Source: Talpa occidentalis
Lineage: Eukaryota > Chordata > Mammalia > Eulipotyphla > Talpidae
Assembly: GCF_014898055.3 (NCBI RefSeq)
Contig: NW_023603184.1
Coordinates: 28,808,808-28,872,807 of the forward strand
Direction: 5' to 3'
Length of the DNA: 64,000 nucleotides
Below the pieces are notes generated by a model. It was not told the DNA's origin. It was given only the letters and a program-made list of their open reading frames with translations, and did no database searches. How positions within the stretch are numbered: position 1 is the first letter of the stretch; the number at the start of each line of letters is the position of its first letter. Below, one piece after another: positions 1 through 13,245 of this stretch. Made by a program: the position numbers and the translations under genes.

Positions 1-1479
1 TTATGCAACTGCTTCTTCAGACAGAGGAAAACCTGGACTTGGTGAGCTGTAAACTGAATCCTGTGCTGTGTGGGGAGTGGTTTTCCTGATAAAGCCTAGC
101 GGAATTCCTCCACCCCCACCCTGGGACATGGCAGGTTCCTCCTCCAACCCCCCACCCAGCTCTTCAGCCACATCCTGCTCCACAGCTGGCAAACCCTAAC
201 CAGGTCAGATCTCTCAGGAACCCAGTGAGTTTAGTTGAAAGCCTGTCATGATCTGATTGCCGGGACCAGCAGGCGTTTGAGCAGCAAGAGTATATGTGAG
301 GGTTTACTTGGAAAGGAGTTACACATCAAGAGAACGGGAAAGTTTTGGGTTTTGGGGGGTGGGGGGGAAAGGGCTGGGGCACAGAGATGATTCTCTAGAT
401 TGTAAAGAATCATTGTCTTGTGGAAGAAAATAGGTAAGTTCCATGATGTAGTACCTGATTCAGCTCACCATAGGAAAAGCCGTCACATATTACAGCATTT
501 GCGATGATTACGTGCATTTAGGGAGCTGTGTTATGAGTGAGCTGTATGGCCAGCATTTTGACACAGATTCTGTTCTTACATCCAGTCCATCAGTAAAGGA
601 ACGGCTGCTCAGAGATATGAGCATATCCGCCTCCAGGAAGTGGCTATGCCAGGGTTTGTCTCCAACCTCTTTTCTTAACCATTTCACTGTATTTTTGAAC
701 AAATAAAGGAAATACTGAAATGTGAAAAGTCTGAACTCCCCAAGCTCAGGCTTGGGTATATCAGGGCCCTTCACCACGGGGAGAGTTGGCCAGGATTTCC
801 TCTGATCTCCTTTTGCAATCTCTTGTTCAGTGGCTCTTCTCAAGGGGCTGGAGAAGCAAGAACTATTCCCACCTGGATTATAGACTGTGTCTTCCATTTT
901 GCACCAGTGGCAATGTGTTCTTGTTAATGGAACGAGAAGGCCGTTGTCTGAGTTCTTAACTGCTGTGCAAGATTTGGGGCAAACCGCTGACTCCATTCTG
1001 AACAGTGAGCAGGATAGGCCTCTCTCACTGTGTCACTGGAGTACAGTTAGGGATCTCCCTGGATATATTGAGCTCTCCAGAAGTGTTTGAACTCAGAATG
1101 TCTTGTTGCAATATAGCAGCAAATTGGGCCAGGGTAGTAGTAGGAGGCAGAGTTAGAAGGATCTGTTTACCAGGTGTTTGGACTCCGTTGATATTCAAGT
1201 GGGAGCCAGAATACTTTTTTATTTTTTCACTAGGTAGTAAATTTACATGGTCAAAAATCTACAAGCATGTAAGCGAAACAAGTCAGAAGGAGAAAGAAAA
1301 AAACGAGGATGATCTCATATGTGGAATATAGAGAAACCTACCAAAGGGTCAGTCAAAACCAGACAAATAATAAACTCTTAATATCTGACTACAAAACTGA
1401 GTCAACCGGAAGGGATGGAAGGATGGCAAGGTGAGAGGGAGGGAGCCCAGTGGAACATGCTAGGATTGTGGGCAGGGTA

Positions 1480-2010
1480 CGCAAATATACATTTGTAGAT
1501 GTTTGAATCTGTAATCCCAAAGATCGAACAGTGGCAACTAACCTTACCTCAATAAACATAATTTGAGAAAAAAAATCTGCAAGCATCAAAGAATGAAGGA
1601 TGACTTGCCTTCTAATATCTTTCCCACCCAAATAGGTAACCACTGTTACTACTCTCTCTTTTTTTAAAGATTTATTTATTTATGCATACAAGAGCTGGAG
1701 TGCAGGCCAGAGGTGGGGGGGGGGTGGAGGGGTGAGAGGATTTACTGGAGACAGAGTGGGGAACAGAACAGGCAGACTGACTGAAATACACTGCCGAGGG
1801 GAACAGCAGGCGAGACTGGAGAGGTCTGATATGCCATATGGGTCACTTCCCTGGCCGGGGATCGAACTCATGCTACAGTGGCAGCAGATAGCTTCATGCT
1901 AACACTTAATCCCTTGCGCCAGCAAGGAGGCCCCTGTTACTACTTTCTTATGACTCTTTCCAGAGATTTCCATACAAACAGCATAATATGAATGTATATA
2001 TCCTCTACCA
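1480..2010. repeat. older interspersed repeat split by the SINE
   Basis: The flanks AGGTAACCACTGTTACT and CTTTCCAGAGATTTC... read on from one another and resemble a common mammalian LINE-type 3' repeat that I remember only loosely. A similar sequence occurs at about 18310-18560. Limits are approximate. Confidence 0.35.
1654..1933 (-). mobile_element. tRNA-derived SINE, older type, with 11-bp duplication
   Basis: The antisense copy begins with an A-tail (read as T and TTTATTTATTTATGC) and ends with the complement of the GGGCCTCC head. It is flanked by the perfect repeat CTGTTACTACT at 1643-1653 and 1934-1944. The element sits inside an older repeat whose two halves continue on either side. 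Confidence 0.88.
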
Positions 2011-2465
2011 CCTCCACCTCTACCCCTTTTAAAAAGATTTGACCCTGATGTGTGTGTTTCAGGAAGGTGCAACTATAGCAGGTTAGAGGATGAGCATAGG
2101 GGCCGCAGAAGGGCATGGGCTGTGGCCAAGGGAATAGAAAATAAGGACTCGCCAAAGGGAGAGGCATCATATTGATAAAACTAGAAGGCCTTGGGGGTTC
2201 GTTACCTGTGGTGGGAAGTCTGAGTTTTTGAGACTGAGAATGGTGATAGAATTTGAGAAGTCATCGATCAGAAAAGGAGCAGGGTTGCTCAGAACTCCTT
2301 TTGTGATAATGCTCTTTCTTTTTGTCCTCAAAATAAATGTGTTGAAATGCGTATTGGAAACAGGCTTGAGAGTTAGTCTCATCAGTAGCAGGACTTGCAT
2401 ATTTGAATATCTTCTGAGTCTAGAGTCCATGGTTTGTGGAATTTGGGGAAGGTGGCAGCAGAAAC

Positions 2466-2620
2466 TAACATTTTGGGAGATTTTATCATGTACTAAGAGC
2501 TTTCCCATGTATTGTCTCTTAGTGTGTGAGAGAATGACGCTTACCCCACTATCTGGGGGAGGCGATAGACTGGGGCAGGCCTGGACTTGCTGCTGTTCCA
2601 CAGGTGGCAGCCAGAGCAGG
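2466..2620 (-). repeat. MIR fragment
   Basis: The reverse complement of the MIR 3' half is recognisable: ACTAACATTTTGGGAG, then ATGTACTAAGAGC and CATGTATTGTCTCTTA. It is diverged, as expected for this old family. Confidence 0.5.
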
Positions 2621-3467
2621 AGGGTGATAGGGACATTTGGAGAAGAAAAGTAAAGACATTAGATTTAACTTCTAAGGGAGGGGCAAAGTCTTGAAGGGTG
2701 CCCCAGCTTGGATGGTGGTCAGTCCACTGCCAGGAAAACAAAAGGTATAGCTGCCTGTTGGGTCCTGGTCCCTTACTTTTCTTCTCAGAGACTGAAGTAG
2801 CCTAAAATGAGGGACCTCCTGGATATGGGGGAGTGAGTCAGCCACTTTCAGAACCTGAGGGAGCCCCAGGACTCTCTAGGGGAGCCTGCACCCAAGTCCT
2901 CAGGTACATCCTATAGATAACCTTGTTCTTTTCCCATAAAGGCAGTTGGTCAAATGTGAGCCCAAGAGTGATTCAGTTTTCATATCTATTTAGTATCTTT
3001 CAAAGGCCTAAGTTCACAGCTTAATTAAAATTCCTTTGTCAGACCACAGCTCCTGACTTTGGTTTGGAAAACATGACCAGTGTGGCTCTATGGAAATTGG
3101 ACATTGATGAGGCCTGGGGCAGAACGAAGGGTAACTGGATTATGTAGGGGTTAGATTAGAGAAATAAGCAAATCAGAAGCACAGTATAAATTCCAGGCAG
3201 TCTGGAGGATCCTTGCCTGTATCCTAAACAGGGTGGGGAAAGGCCGGATTTCTCTGCAGAAGCTTCCAAGCCTGTAGTGAGTGCTAAGGCAGTTCCTGCC
3301 TCTGAAAGTGGGGTCATATATTCATGAGAGATAGCTCTCTAGGCAGATGTAGTTTCTGGCCTTAGGAGCCTGCTCTCCCTGAGTTCAGGACTCACTTAGG
3401 GACGTCGTGATAGAAGCCTGCATACCAACTTCTATGCATCTCCCCTTTTCGTGCAGAGCTTCCCTCT

Positions 3468-3605
3468 TGTTTTATTGAACCTTCACAATGATCTCTAGAG
3501 ATGAGTAGGTCAGGAAAGGTGAGGAAGCTAAGGCCCAGAAAGGTTAGGTAGCTTCATTCTGGCCACACAGTTCAAACCCTGCAGGGCCTGGGTTCTGTCT
3601 CTTGT
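3468..3605 (-). repeat. MIR fragment
   Basis: This is antisense MIR core. GAGGAAGCTAAGGCCCAGAA, GGTTAGGTAGCTT, GGCCACACAG and GGGCCTGGGTTCTGTC correspond in order to the complement of the tRNA-derived and core parts. Confidence 0.7.
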
Positions 3606-5274
3606 GTTGCCAGTGGAGCCGTACGTGCTTCATTAAGCACGTTCAGCATTCCGCCTTCTCAGAGGAAGGCTGCACAGCTGCTCTGATGGCTGGTGGGCCC
3701 AGTGCTGTGCTTCTCCCAGGTTTTCCCTGGTGTTTCAGCAAGTGTGGCCTTCCAGGAGGACGTGGGAGATGGAGTGTCTTCCAGCAGTGGAGGTGGTAGC
3801 TCACTGTGGCCTGGTGTGGTTTTTCCCACTCTATCAGCTCACCCACACCCAGTCGCACCCTCTTATAGCAGCCGTGGGTGGTTTACTCTCAGTGTCTGAG
3901 CTGCTCTGGATACTCACCCTCTTTCTTCATTACCATTTGGGGATGAGGCAATTGAAAGCATCTGGAAATCTGGTTTTACAGAAGTTTCACGGAGGCCCCA
4001 GCCAGGCTCCATCTGCTTTCCTTGGCAGGTCGGCACCCTACCCGCCCGCCTTCCTGGTTGCTTGCTGTCCCTGCACTCAGCTGGTGGGCCCTTACAGCTG
4101 CACTTCCGTGGGAAGGCACACTTCTTTCTAAGAAAACACAGACCCTCTGTGGAGACTGTGGTGAAGTGGGAGGCTGAAGTGAGGGCACTGCATCCTGGTG
4201 TGACCTCTGGGAAGGAAGGACTTACTCCCTTTTTCTTGTTTTCAATGATGCTTCTTTATGGGAAGAGTATAGGAGAGGGTGTGAGCCAGCACCTGAGGCC
4301 AACTCGCCAGAATGGCCAGTGTGTCTTCGGTAAGCTAGCTGAGGACATTGCTCACTTCAGATGTGTATTCTCTGGGCCTACTTGGAGCTTTAGCCCACAC
4401 ATGCCTCTCTCTTCCCCATCATAAGCGCTAAATATGGAGGTCACTTTCCTTGACTTGGCCACACAGCCTCAGGCCCCAGGGAGCATCCCAAATGGCCCCA
4501 GCTGCCCTGGGCCTGTTCTGGATACTGAGTCTGGCTGTGACAGGAAGCAAATGTAGGTGATCTATCCTTGTTCTGTTCTTGCTTATACATTAGCATCCCT
4601 TGACATGAGTTATTTGTCTTGGTTTCTTTAAATTCCTAAGTGGATTATAATTTTTCTCTTGGTATTGTTTGACAGCAGTCATTTTTCAAGGTTTTACTAC
4701 GTTCTTCAAATACTTGGAATTTTTGGACAAGTTTAGGAAAAGACCGCCATCTTCAGTTCAGTCAGTGTAGTGCAGTGCCGGTGCGTGTTGGAGAGAGCAG
4801 TGGAAAGGGCTTTGCCTTATTTTTTCATTAAAAAAGAATTGCCTCATCAGGATCTCTAGACTAGATTGTATTAGAATCCTTTAGGAAAATGAGAAAAGAA
4901 GGAAAAGAAAACCTCAGCAGCCACTTCTGGCCACTTCTATTTCATCTTCATGGTGGTCAACCTCCCTACTGCCCAAGCCCCACTTGCAAAGTCAGACATT
5001 GGTATTTCAGAGCATGGACAATGACTGCCTGAAGGAGATTCTGGAACCAGGTCATTCAGGGCCCCAAGTGCACATCACCATGTCCTTCACCCTCTCCCTT
5101 CCAGTAGTTACTAGAACTGTCAAAACAGAAAAGATTATCCCCACGGCGTCTGGCATTTTCCTTTCTGGATTTCTCCTTTAAGTTTCAGTATTTCCATTTC
5201 ATTGCTGTCAGAGGGATAGTCTCAATTTCACATTATCTTGTCCAAAGCATAGAATCATGATTATTTGTGGAAAT

Positions 5275-5520
5275 GATCATTGATCACAGCAATAATAATA
5301 GCAACTTGAAGGCTAGACATATTATCTATTTTCCACATACTATCTCATTTAATCTTTGTGACATCCTGGAAGTGTAGGTTCTGCTGTGCTGCCTGCATGA
5401 GGGGTGTGGAAACTGCAGCAGAGTGGCTGGAATGGTCTGTCCCAGATGACTCAGCTAGGACGTGGCGCCAGGGCCAGGATTCAGACCCAGACCCCGTCTG
5501 ACTCCAGAGTCCCTGTGCTC
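5275..5520 (-). repeat. MIR, nearly full length
   Basis: The order AATAATAATAG, CTATCTCATTTAATCTTTGT, GGAAACTGCAGCA, ATGACTCAGCTAGGA and AGGATTCAGACCCAGA follows antisense MIR from its 3' end to the tRNA-like head. Confidence 0.75.
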
Positions 5521-8132
5521 CTCCCTCCTCTCTGCAGCCTCCTAAGTCGCCAAGAGAGAAGGACAGCCAAGGACTAGGGAGAAAGTGACTTCTTAGAATA
5601 ATGTTGGGACAGGAGGAAAGTACCTTGTTAACCCCCCAGGGTAGCTAAATAACCCTTCACAAGTAACATTTTTGAGGGTATTTTTAGGATTAAATTTACC
5701 TTTATAATCTTTTGTAACTGCGCTGAAGAATAACTGAGGGATTATAACAATAAAAGGAGAAAGCGAGCATTTTCCCAAATCAGAACAGAAGTCTGTGTGT
5801 TACGTGCTGTCAGGCGCTGTGAGCTGCGGGATAGACTTGAGCCAGCTGGGATTCTGCTGGTGCAGCATGTCTTTTTGGTGAGCCCTGCAGGCAGATAAGG
5901 ATCCTAGCTTCTGACGCTCAGTTGTCCTGAGTATTGGAGCAAAAGGAAAGCTCTGTGATCTGACTGAAGTTCCTTTTGAGCCCAGGGAACTTGTGGCCAA
6001 CTGGAATAATAAACACTGTGAAGCACACTCTTAATATTTTGGTTTCCCTTTATGGTTCTTTTCCTCCTTCAAAAAAACTCCATGATGTTTCAGTATAGTT
6101 TTTGATCGGCTGTTTATTTAATTTAATAAAAACATTTGCTTCATTTATAAGCCAAACTGAGCCATGTGGGGAGTCCCATGTCTCCCTACCTCCCAGTCCC
6201 ACTTTTTAGTGACAGCTGCTTACAGCCCTCTCATCCATTTCTTCGTATATTACTTGCTTATTTCTAAATAACAGGCTTTTCCTCTCTTTCTCTGTCCATC
6301 ACTTTTACAGCATTATCTATTGACTTCTGACTATGGAAGATCAGGACTTCGCTCTCTAAATTTAGCTCATGTGCCCCGTTTCCTGCCAGCCTGCCCTCCC
6401 ACCCACTCCCCAGGTGTTTATAGCACAATATTTGTTTCAGCTAATATTTATTATTTATGTTACAGACCTGTGGACATTTCTCGTATGGCATGATTAATAC
6501 AGTTTATATTAGAAAGAGTTTCTTGATTGTAAAACATTGGCTTTTTCTAGACTCTGTCATAGCATCTTTTTTTCCCTTGTTTACTTTTTGTATACCTGCA
6601 CAAGCACCTCAGGCTTTCTAACAGAACTCTCCTGCTCTTCTGCAGATGGACACATCAATCAGGGAACCCTCAGGTCCACTGTCCCCTGGGTGACACCCCT
6701 CCAGGAGCCCTTCTGCTCCTCATCTTCTCTGGTCTGGCAGTTGTCCAGGTCAGTGGCCCAATTCTCTTCCAGGCCAGGGCCCCATCTCCCTCTTTTTTAA
6801 TATATTTCCTCATTTTTGTAAGAAGGTATCCACCTATAGCTACCTGAGATGAGTTGCAGGGAAGCTCAGTTTTCTGGAACCTTATAACTGAGTGTGTTCT
6901 ACTTTCACCTGGGAGAGAGACCTGGGTTTTCCCCTTAGATCTGTGAACTTGATTCACATTTTTAAGGTGAATTCCTTATATATTCTCCATGCTAATGAAT
7001 AACACTGGATGTTAATTGTCGAAGAATAAGGTCATCCATATAAAATGAGCAGACAAATGATGATTGAAGTCATGGGATATACAGGAGACGTGATAACAAC
7101 TGTCCTTAATCCCTGTCTTCTCTATTAGAATCTCCTAGACTATTGGTTTATGGCATCCCTGTGCCTAGCCCAGGGTCTGTCAGATAATAAACTCTAGGTG
7201 CACTGCCTTGTTCCACTGAAATCCACAAAAGAAATATGCAGGATTTTATCTATGAGGCAGACACCCTTCCCTGAGGTCATTACCGATAAGTTAATAATCA
7301 GCATATCTACTGAGTGCTGGCTTGGCTTTTTGTAATTGAACAAACCAATGTTAATGTGGTTTCAATAGTGTGGTAATTTAGTCTTAGGCTTTGGTGTACA
7401 TGGTTCATTAGGACTCACCCTGTTTCTTTTCTATATTCCCCAAATACTTGGAATTTTTAGTGATTACTCTTTTGCAAATATTTGTTTTGCGACCTATAGA
7501 GAAGAATTGCCCTTTTTTGGTTTTGTGTTTCACCTTCAGTTTTGGGGAACCACCTTTGCTGGAAAGAAAGGATTTATCTGGTAGGAGGAAGGGAAGTAAT
7601 TATCTACCCGGGCCCTTTTCCCTTTTCAGGAGAACTGGCAGGATAGGAAGAAAACCAAATGGTTTTCAAGAGTTTTAATTTCATTAAAACTTGAACCCAA
7701 ACATATCAGGTAGACTTCTGTTTTTCATTCTCCTGGATTTGGGGCAGAGGGTTTCCTGACTCCCCAAGTTGAATGAAGGGGAGAGGGAGGTTTGTCTCGA
7801 CTCTGTGGTCTCCAGGACGCCTTCGCTGGCCCTTTGTATACTTAGAAACAAAGTCACCTCTTGGCAGGAGTGGAGGCGCTCAGATGCCAGCAACCAGACT
7901 TCGGTTTCAGGTCACCAGCTTTGGAGCAGTACCCAATTTCCTTTGGCAAAGACAACCTGCCCCTTCTCAGTCCATTTCAGTCACTTGGGCACAAAGGTAA
8001 CATCCTCAAAATAGACACCTTTGAAGACTCTCTCTGACACATCTGTGAATCATTACGTTTGTCCCGAGTTCTAGTTTTTTAGAATTTTGAAAATGGTATT
8101 GAGCTTTCAAATCAACTTTAAGAAAAAGTTCA

Positions 8133-8403
8133 GGGCCTCCCCTGGTGGCGCAACGGTTGAATGCTGGGCTGCAAAGCTGCCCACAGTCTCTGCAGCGCCG
8201 GTTCTATCCCCGGACGCTGGTGAGGGTCCCACATGGTGCAACAGACCTCTCCTGCCGTGTCCACTGCTCCCCTCAGCAGTGTAGTTCATCAGTCCACCTG
8301 TTCTGTTCCCCACTCTGGCTCTGGTGAATTCTCTCACCCTCCCGCGCTTCTGACTGTACCCAGTGCTTGTATAAATAAGTGAATGAATCTTTAAAAAAAA
8401 AAA
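8133..8403 (+). mobile_element. tRNA-derived SINE, intermediate type
   Basis: The head GGGCCTCCCCTGGTGGCGCA contains the A-box, and GGTTCTATCCC is a one-base variant of the B-box. The body is shared with the other copies, the tail is A-rich, and AAAAAGTTCA is duplicated at 8123-8132 and 8404-8413. Its 3' end reads like the young copies up to GTATAAATAA, but it ends in CTTTAAAA like the older ones. Confidence 0.9.
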
Positions 8404-8449
8404 AAAAAGTTCATGGGTGTTAGAAGGGTCTCGGTATTTTCTTCTGGAG

Positions 8450-8655
8450 GACAGTGTGGTTACTCTTTGCAGCAAATGCATGGACTGTGGTATGGACAGA
8501 TCCAAGTTTTATTCTTAACCCCAAGGACTATTCCTTGAAGTGTGACCTCCGGCAAGTCTATTCATCTCTAAACTTCTATTTCCTCACCTATAAAATGATT
8601 GCTATGAGGCAGGGACTACCTGAGGTCAAATATGTGGGAAACACATTGCACCTGT
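8450..8655 (+). repeat. MIR fragment
   Basis: Sense MIR: GTGTGACCTCCGGCAAGT, TTCCTCACCTATAAAATG and CTATGAGGCAGGGAC follow the consensus order. Confidence 0.65.
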
Positions 8656-8883
8656 ACTGAATGGATACAGGTTCTTCTCCCCTTGAGGCACAGGTGAGAG
8701 TCTGTACCCCAAGAAGTTTATTTGGAGTGAAACGTGATCAAGGATTTGAGCAGTCACACGACTTCACCACTTGTTCCCAGCACTTGCCTTACTTTTGTTT
8801 ATGTTTTCTTTGCTAGGCAGGAGAGATAGCTAAAGCCAGAAAGTTCTTTTCCTTGTACCCCAGGATTAGTTTACCTCAAACAA

Positions 8884-9065
8884 TAATAAGCCATAACAAT
8901 AATAATCTTCACAACTATGATTTATCAAACTTTTCTTCAATGCTGGGCCCTGAATCAAGCACCTCTGTGCATTACTTCCTTTAATCTTCAGCCATGTTCT
9001 GTATTACCTGTTTTATGTCCCCATTAGACATGAGAAAATTGAGAAGTCAGGTCAGGTCTGAATGC
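8884..9065 (-). repeat. MIR fragment
   Basis: Antisense MIR: AATAATAATCTTCAC, the GCTGGGCCCTGAATCAAGC segment, TACTTCCTTTAATCTTCA and GACATGAGAAAATTGAG are in the expected order. Confidence 0.65.
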
Positions 9066-9532
9066 AGACCTTCCATGCTTTGCACGCAACACCTTGCTTT
9101 TCAGCTGTATATCCAAGGCCCTCCCCCATTGCAGTATGATAAGTCTTACCCTCCATTTCCTTCCACTGTGATCCCTGAGTTCCAATAGCACGGTGTAGGA
9201 GCCTTTTGATGTTAGGAGCAGAAAGAGTTCAAGTCACACCCCAACTCAGCCCTGAACCTTCAGCCCACTGGAGTTGGAAGAGTCCAGAAAGGGGTACTCA
9301 GCAGACAGGCTCATTCAGTCCACAGGTGTACCCAAGGCTCTGCTAATGTTTTGTACTTTCCTATAAACTCCCTGTCTGGTGGCACAGAAACAGTACCTCC
9401 CAGGGCCTGATAGGACTGGGAGCTTAACTGCAAGCAACAGGAGTTGATGGATGGACAGATGGAGCTCTTTATGTGAATGAGAGACCTATCTTCCTTTTTT
9501 TTTTTTTTGTATCAGCCCCTTGTAGCCTTGTG

Positions 9533-9855
9533 CAGGCATACCTCATTTTATTATGTTTGGCAGAAATCACACTTTTTACAAATGGAAGGTTCGTAAATCT
9601 AACACTGTCATTTTTCCAACAAATCAGATGATGATTAGCATTTTTTTAGCAATGAAATTTTTTTTAATTAAAGTATGTGTTTATTTTGGTGTTTTTAAGA
9701 CATAATGCTATTGCACACTTAGTAGACTGCAGGATAGTATAAATGTAACCTTTATATGTGCTAGAAAAAAAAATTGTGTGACTCACTTTATTGCAATATT
9801 TACTTTGTTGTGGTAGTCTTGGAACCAGATCTGCACTATCTCTAAGATGTGCCTG
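9533..9855. mobile_element. Tigger1-type (mariner/pogo) DNA transposon remnant
   Basis: The copy runs from CAGGCATACCTCATTTTATT to AAGATGTGCCTG. These are near-matching inverted ends, with CATAATGCTATTGCACACTT in the middle, which I recognise from Tigger1. At 323 bases it is internally deleted, and no transposase frame survives. Confidence 0.85.
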
Positions 9856-10311
9856 TCCCTGGACGCCTCTCCATGGTCTTTACCCCAACTTTGCACTGAC
9901 AGCCACAGGCTGACCAGCCCTGATGAAGAAATTTTAGATTGGTAGCTTAGGGGACTGGTGAGATCAAGACTCAGCACTCTTAGACCTGCTGGAACAAGTC
10001 AGTGGAAGGCAAGTGCTTCCTGGGTGGTGATGACATTAACTCACCACACACAAACTTCTGATTGGGCTGGTTCCGCTGTACATGATGGGCTCCAAAGTGT
10101 ACTGCGGTCATGTTCCGTTAAGTCAGGTAAAACTGATTGAGACAATTGTTTTTTGCTTTGAGTAATTTAAACAGTTGTTTACTACTGTGTCTACAAAAAG
10201 CCTTTTTTAAGCACTTGGGAAAATACATGCCCTTGTTAATAAAAGATATGATTGTTTTAACCCTAAACTATGCCTGTTTTTCTGAACATCTTCAATTTTT
10301 CAAAGTGTTGA

Positions 10312-10614
<303 letters not shown>

Positions 10615-11644
10615 TGATTTTGATGGGTTTTGTCCGAATGGTCGCGTCCTGTACGTGAGCACGCAGCACCACAGCCAACCGGGCACTCAGCCGGCTGCAC
10701 CCTCATGCGCACCCACTGGATCGCCAGGGGACCACAGACTCACCTGTGGGGGGTCCCCATGCTGGCCTGCAGCCTCTCTGGGCCTCCCGGCTCACTCATG
10801 CAGTGACAAGAGGCTTCACAGATGCTGCCTTCACAATGGAAAATGCACGGCACTCATCCCTCTTTGTCTCTTCTCACTCCATTGAGCACAGCGACCTCTG
10901 AATTCCACTGGCACATCACACCAGATATATGGCAAAGATAGATAGGGCTGGGATGAAGATGAAGTGACATCTTCAAATTTTATAAGTGACAGGGAGAATG
11001 CAAATGTCTTTGCTCTCTGTTTGCCACACTTACGCTCTAAAACAACAAGGAACACCCCACACCACCCCCACCCCAGCTGCCCGGGCTTGCTGATGCCCCA
11101 AGGCCTCCTGGGGGAGCTTTGCTATTCCTTCTCTGCCAGTCGGGCTGGAGTCAGGGGACTGCTAAGGGGTCAGGCTTTAAAGTGGCCATATAGCTAATGT
11201 GTGTGTGTTGGGGTGTTAGGGGAGCGTAGGAGAACTCATGCGCTGCTCACACTGAGGATTTATAATTTCTCATTCTGTCCAAGAATTAAAAAAAAAAATT
11301 GCTTCAGATGTCTGTGTTCCTTAGCAAGGTATCAGAGACCCTAAATGATGCAGATTCCCAGGTGTTCATGCTTTCCACCCTGTGCCCAGCTTTGTGTGTG
11401 TCTAGATGTGCTTTTTTCCCCTTTCCTCTTCTCCCAACATGCCAGCTTCTCCTTCTTTTGAGACGGTGGTGCCTTTATTACAGTCCCTTCCTCACCGAAA
11501 TGGCCCATTGATTTTCCTCTTACTCCCGTCGCATTTTGCAGTTAATCAGTTCCCGTGCTGTGTTATAATTATTTGGATATGTGCTCCACTCCTCTCTGGA
11601 CTCTGACTGCCTCCAGGGGACCTTATTCATAGAAGTGGCTCCAT

Positions 11645-11735
11645 TTACTGAATACCCGCTGTGGGCTGGGAGCTGCACTAATGCTTCACATGCATTTCAT
11701 CCAGTCCTCGTGGTGTTAAGTGGAATTTGCTTCAA
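11645..11735 (-). repeat. MIR fragment
   Basis: TTTACTGAATACCCGCTGTG and CATTTCATCCAGTCCTCGTG match the antisense 3' half of MIR. Confidence 0.55.
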
Positions 11736-12156
11736 GTCCAACTAAGAAACAGACACTGAGAGATAGACAGGACAGGCCCCAGAGGTTGGGGACCTGGGGC
11801 CTGACATCAGATCAGTTGGACTTAATGCCTGTGCTCTGGTTCCCAACTGCATCGTGCCCGGTGCGTCCTGGCCTTGGGGTCTGTCAACCCTGCTCTCCAT
11901 ATTTCTAAAACTAAGCAAATAAGTGCCTTCCTTAAAAAACCCAACAATTAGGGAAACAAATGGATGAATGAAGGAAAAATTCATATTTCAAATTCACTGG
12001 GAGGAAATTTGCATATGATTTTGGTTTCTTTCTATTTACTTTTTTTTCATTTTTCATGCTTCTGTTTTGAATATGATTATGGAAGTAGCCTCCTACTTGT
12101 ATTAATGTCTGGGGGATCAGTAATGCATGTGAACAGCCTGACAAAGCATTAACTCA

Positions 12157-13245
12157 GTGACTGCCAACTAGTGTTCTAAATGGTGACTGGGTATCACTTA
12201 CTGTGTGGTGACACAAGGATTTTGCAGGTGTATCTTTCCAGGAACCCCTGCATTGTTCCTCAGTATCCTTTCAGTGGGTTGACAAAGTCAGACTGTTTTT
12301 CACTCTGACTCAGGAACATTGTCTGCCTTTTGCGCTCTTCTGATCTGCTCACTGATGTTGAGTTCAGAAGTGATGAGGCACAACTGCTGACCTCAGTTTA
12401 AAAATTAAAAGACCCACCACTTACACCAAGAGCACCCTTTGTGAATTTTATCACATCTTGAACCTAAAGTACTGGTTGAAAATAAATCCAGTGAGCCTGA
12501 ATCAAAGAAAACAACTGACAATCTTTGTTGCCCAAGTACAATTTAAACTTTCAAATAAAAATAAGAATTTTGGAAAATTGTATCCACTCTGGTGAATGTC
12601 ACAGCTTCCCAGTGCTTAAAAGACTGTTCAGACGAGATCTACATGTGATCTCATGATTTTTTTGATTTTGTGCAAAATAGCCAATAGATTTTAATGTAGC
12701 AGAGAATGAAAAGTTCATTGATGGAAGGTTCAGATTCCATACAGTAACCTCTAAGGAACTACCACTTAATCAACTTTGGGTGGTGTATGAAAGAAAAGTG
12801 ACCACACTTAGCTAAAGAGCCTATAAAAAGTACTCTTTCCTTTTCCTGTTACATGTTTATGCAAGACTGGATTTTCTTCATCTGCTTTAACCAATATATC
12901 ATCATAAATTGAATGTTGAGACAGGTATGAGAATCTAGGTATTTCCCATTAAGCCACACATTAAGTAGATTTGCAAAATGTAAAACAGCACTACTCACTG
13001 AATTTTTTTTTTTTTTTGGCTTTGAAAATATGGGTGTGTCTTAAGTTTTAAAAAAAGATGTATGTTAACAGGTAATGACCTTGTTATTATTTATAAATGG
13101 GGTAATAGATATCTTCAATTTCTAATACAGAACATTTAGATAAGTAAGACCCAGAGAAATAAAAAGCACTTTGAGGTTCTCCATAAATTTTAAAAGTTGA
13201 AAGGGGTCCTGAGATCAAAAAGTGTGAGAGCTGCTATTGTGAAGG
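12157..13245 (+). mobile_element. hAT-Charlie DNA transposon copy, about 1.1 kb
   Basis: The 3' end (GAGGTTCTCCATAAATTTTA, then GGGGTCCTGAGATC and GTGTGAGAGCTGC) and the upstream stretch AGTAGATTTGCAAAATGTAA with a T run match the end of Charlie-type elements as I remember them. The left end near GTGACTGCCAACTAG is a guess. No transposase frame remains open. The exact subfamily is uncertain. Confidence 0.6.

Noticed and set aside
508..996. Open frame of 162 codons on the - strand
   Set aside because: It has no splice context, no recognisable domain and lies in an intron. Length is within chance expectation for 64 kb.
2167..2601. Overlapping open frames of 144 and 141 codons on opposite strands (2167-2601 and 2228-2653)
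   Set aside because: They lie in an intron, part is MIR, and there is no protein similarity or codon structure that supports a gene.
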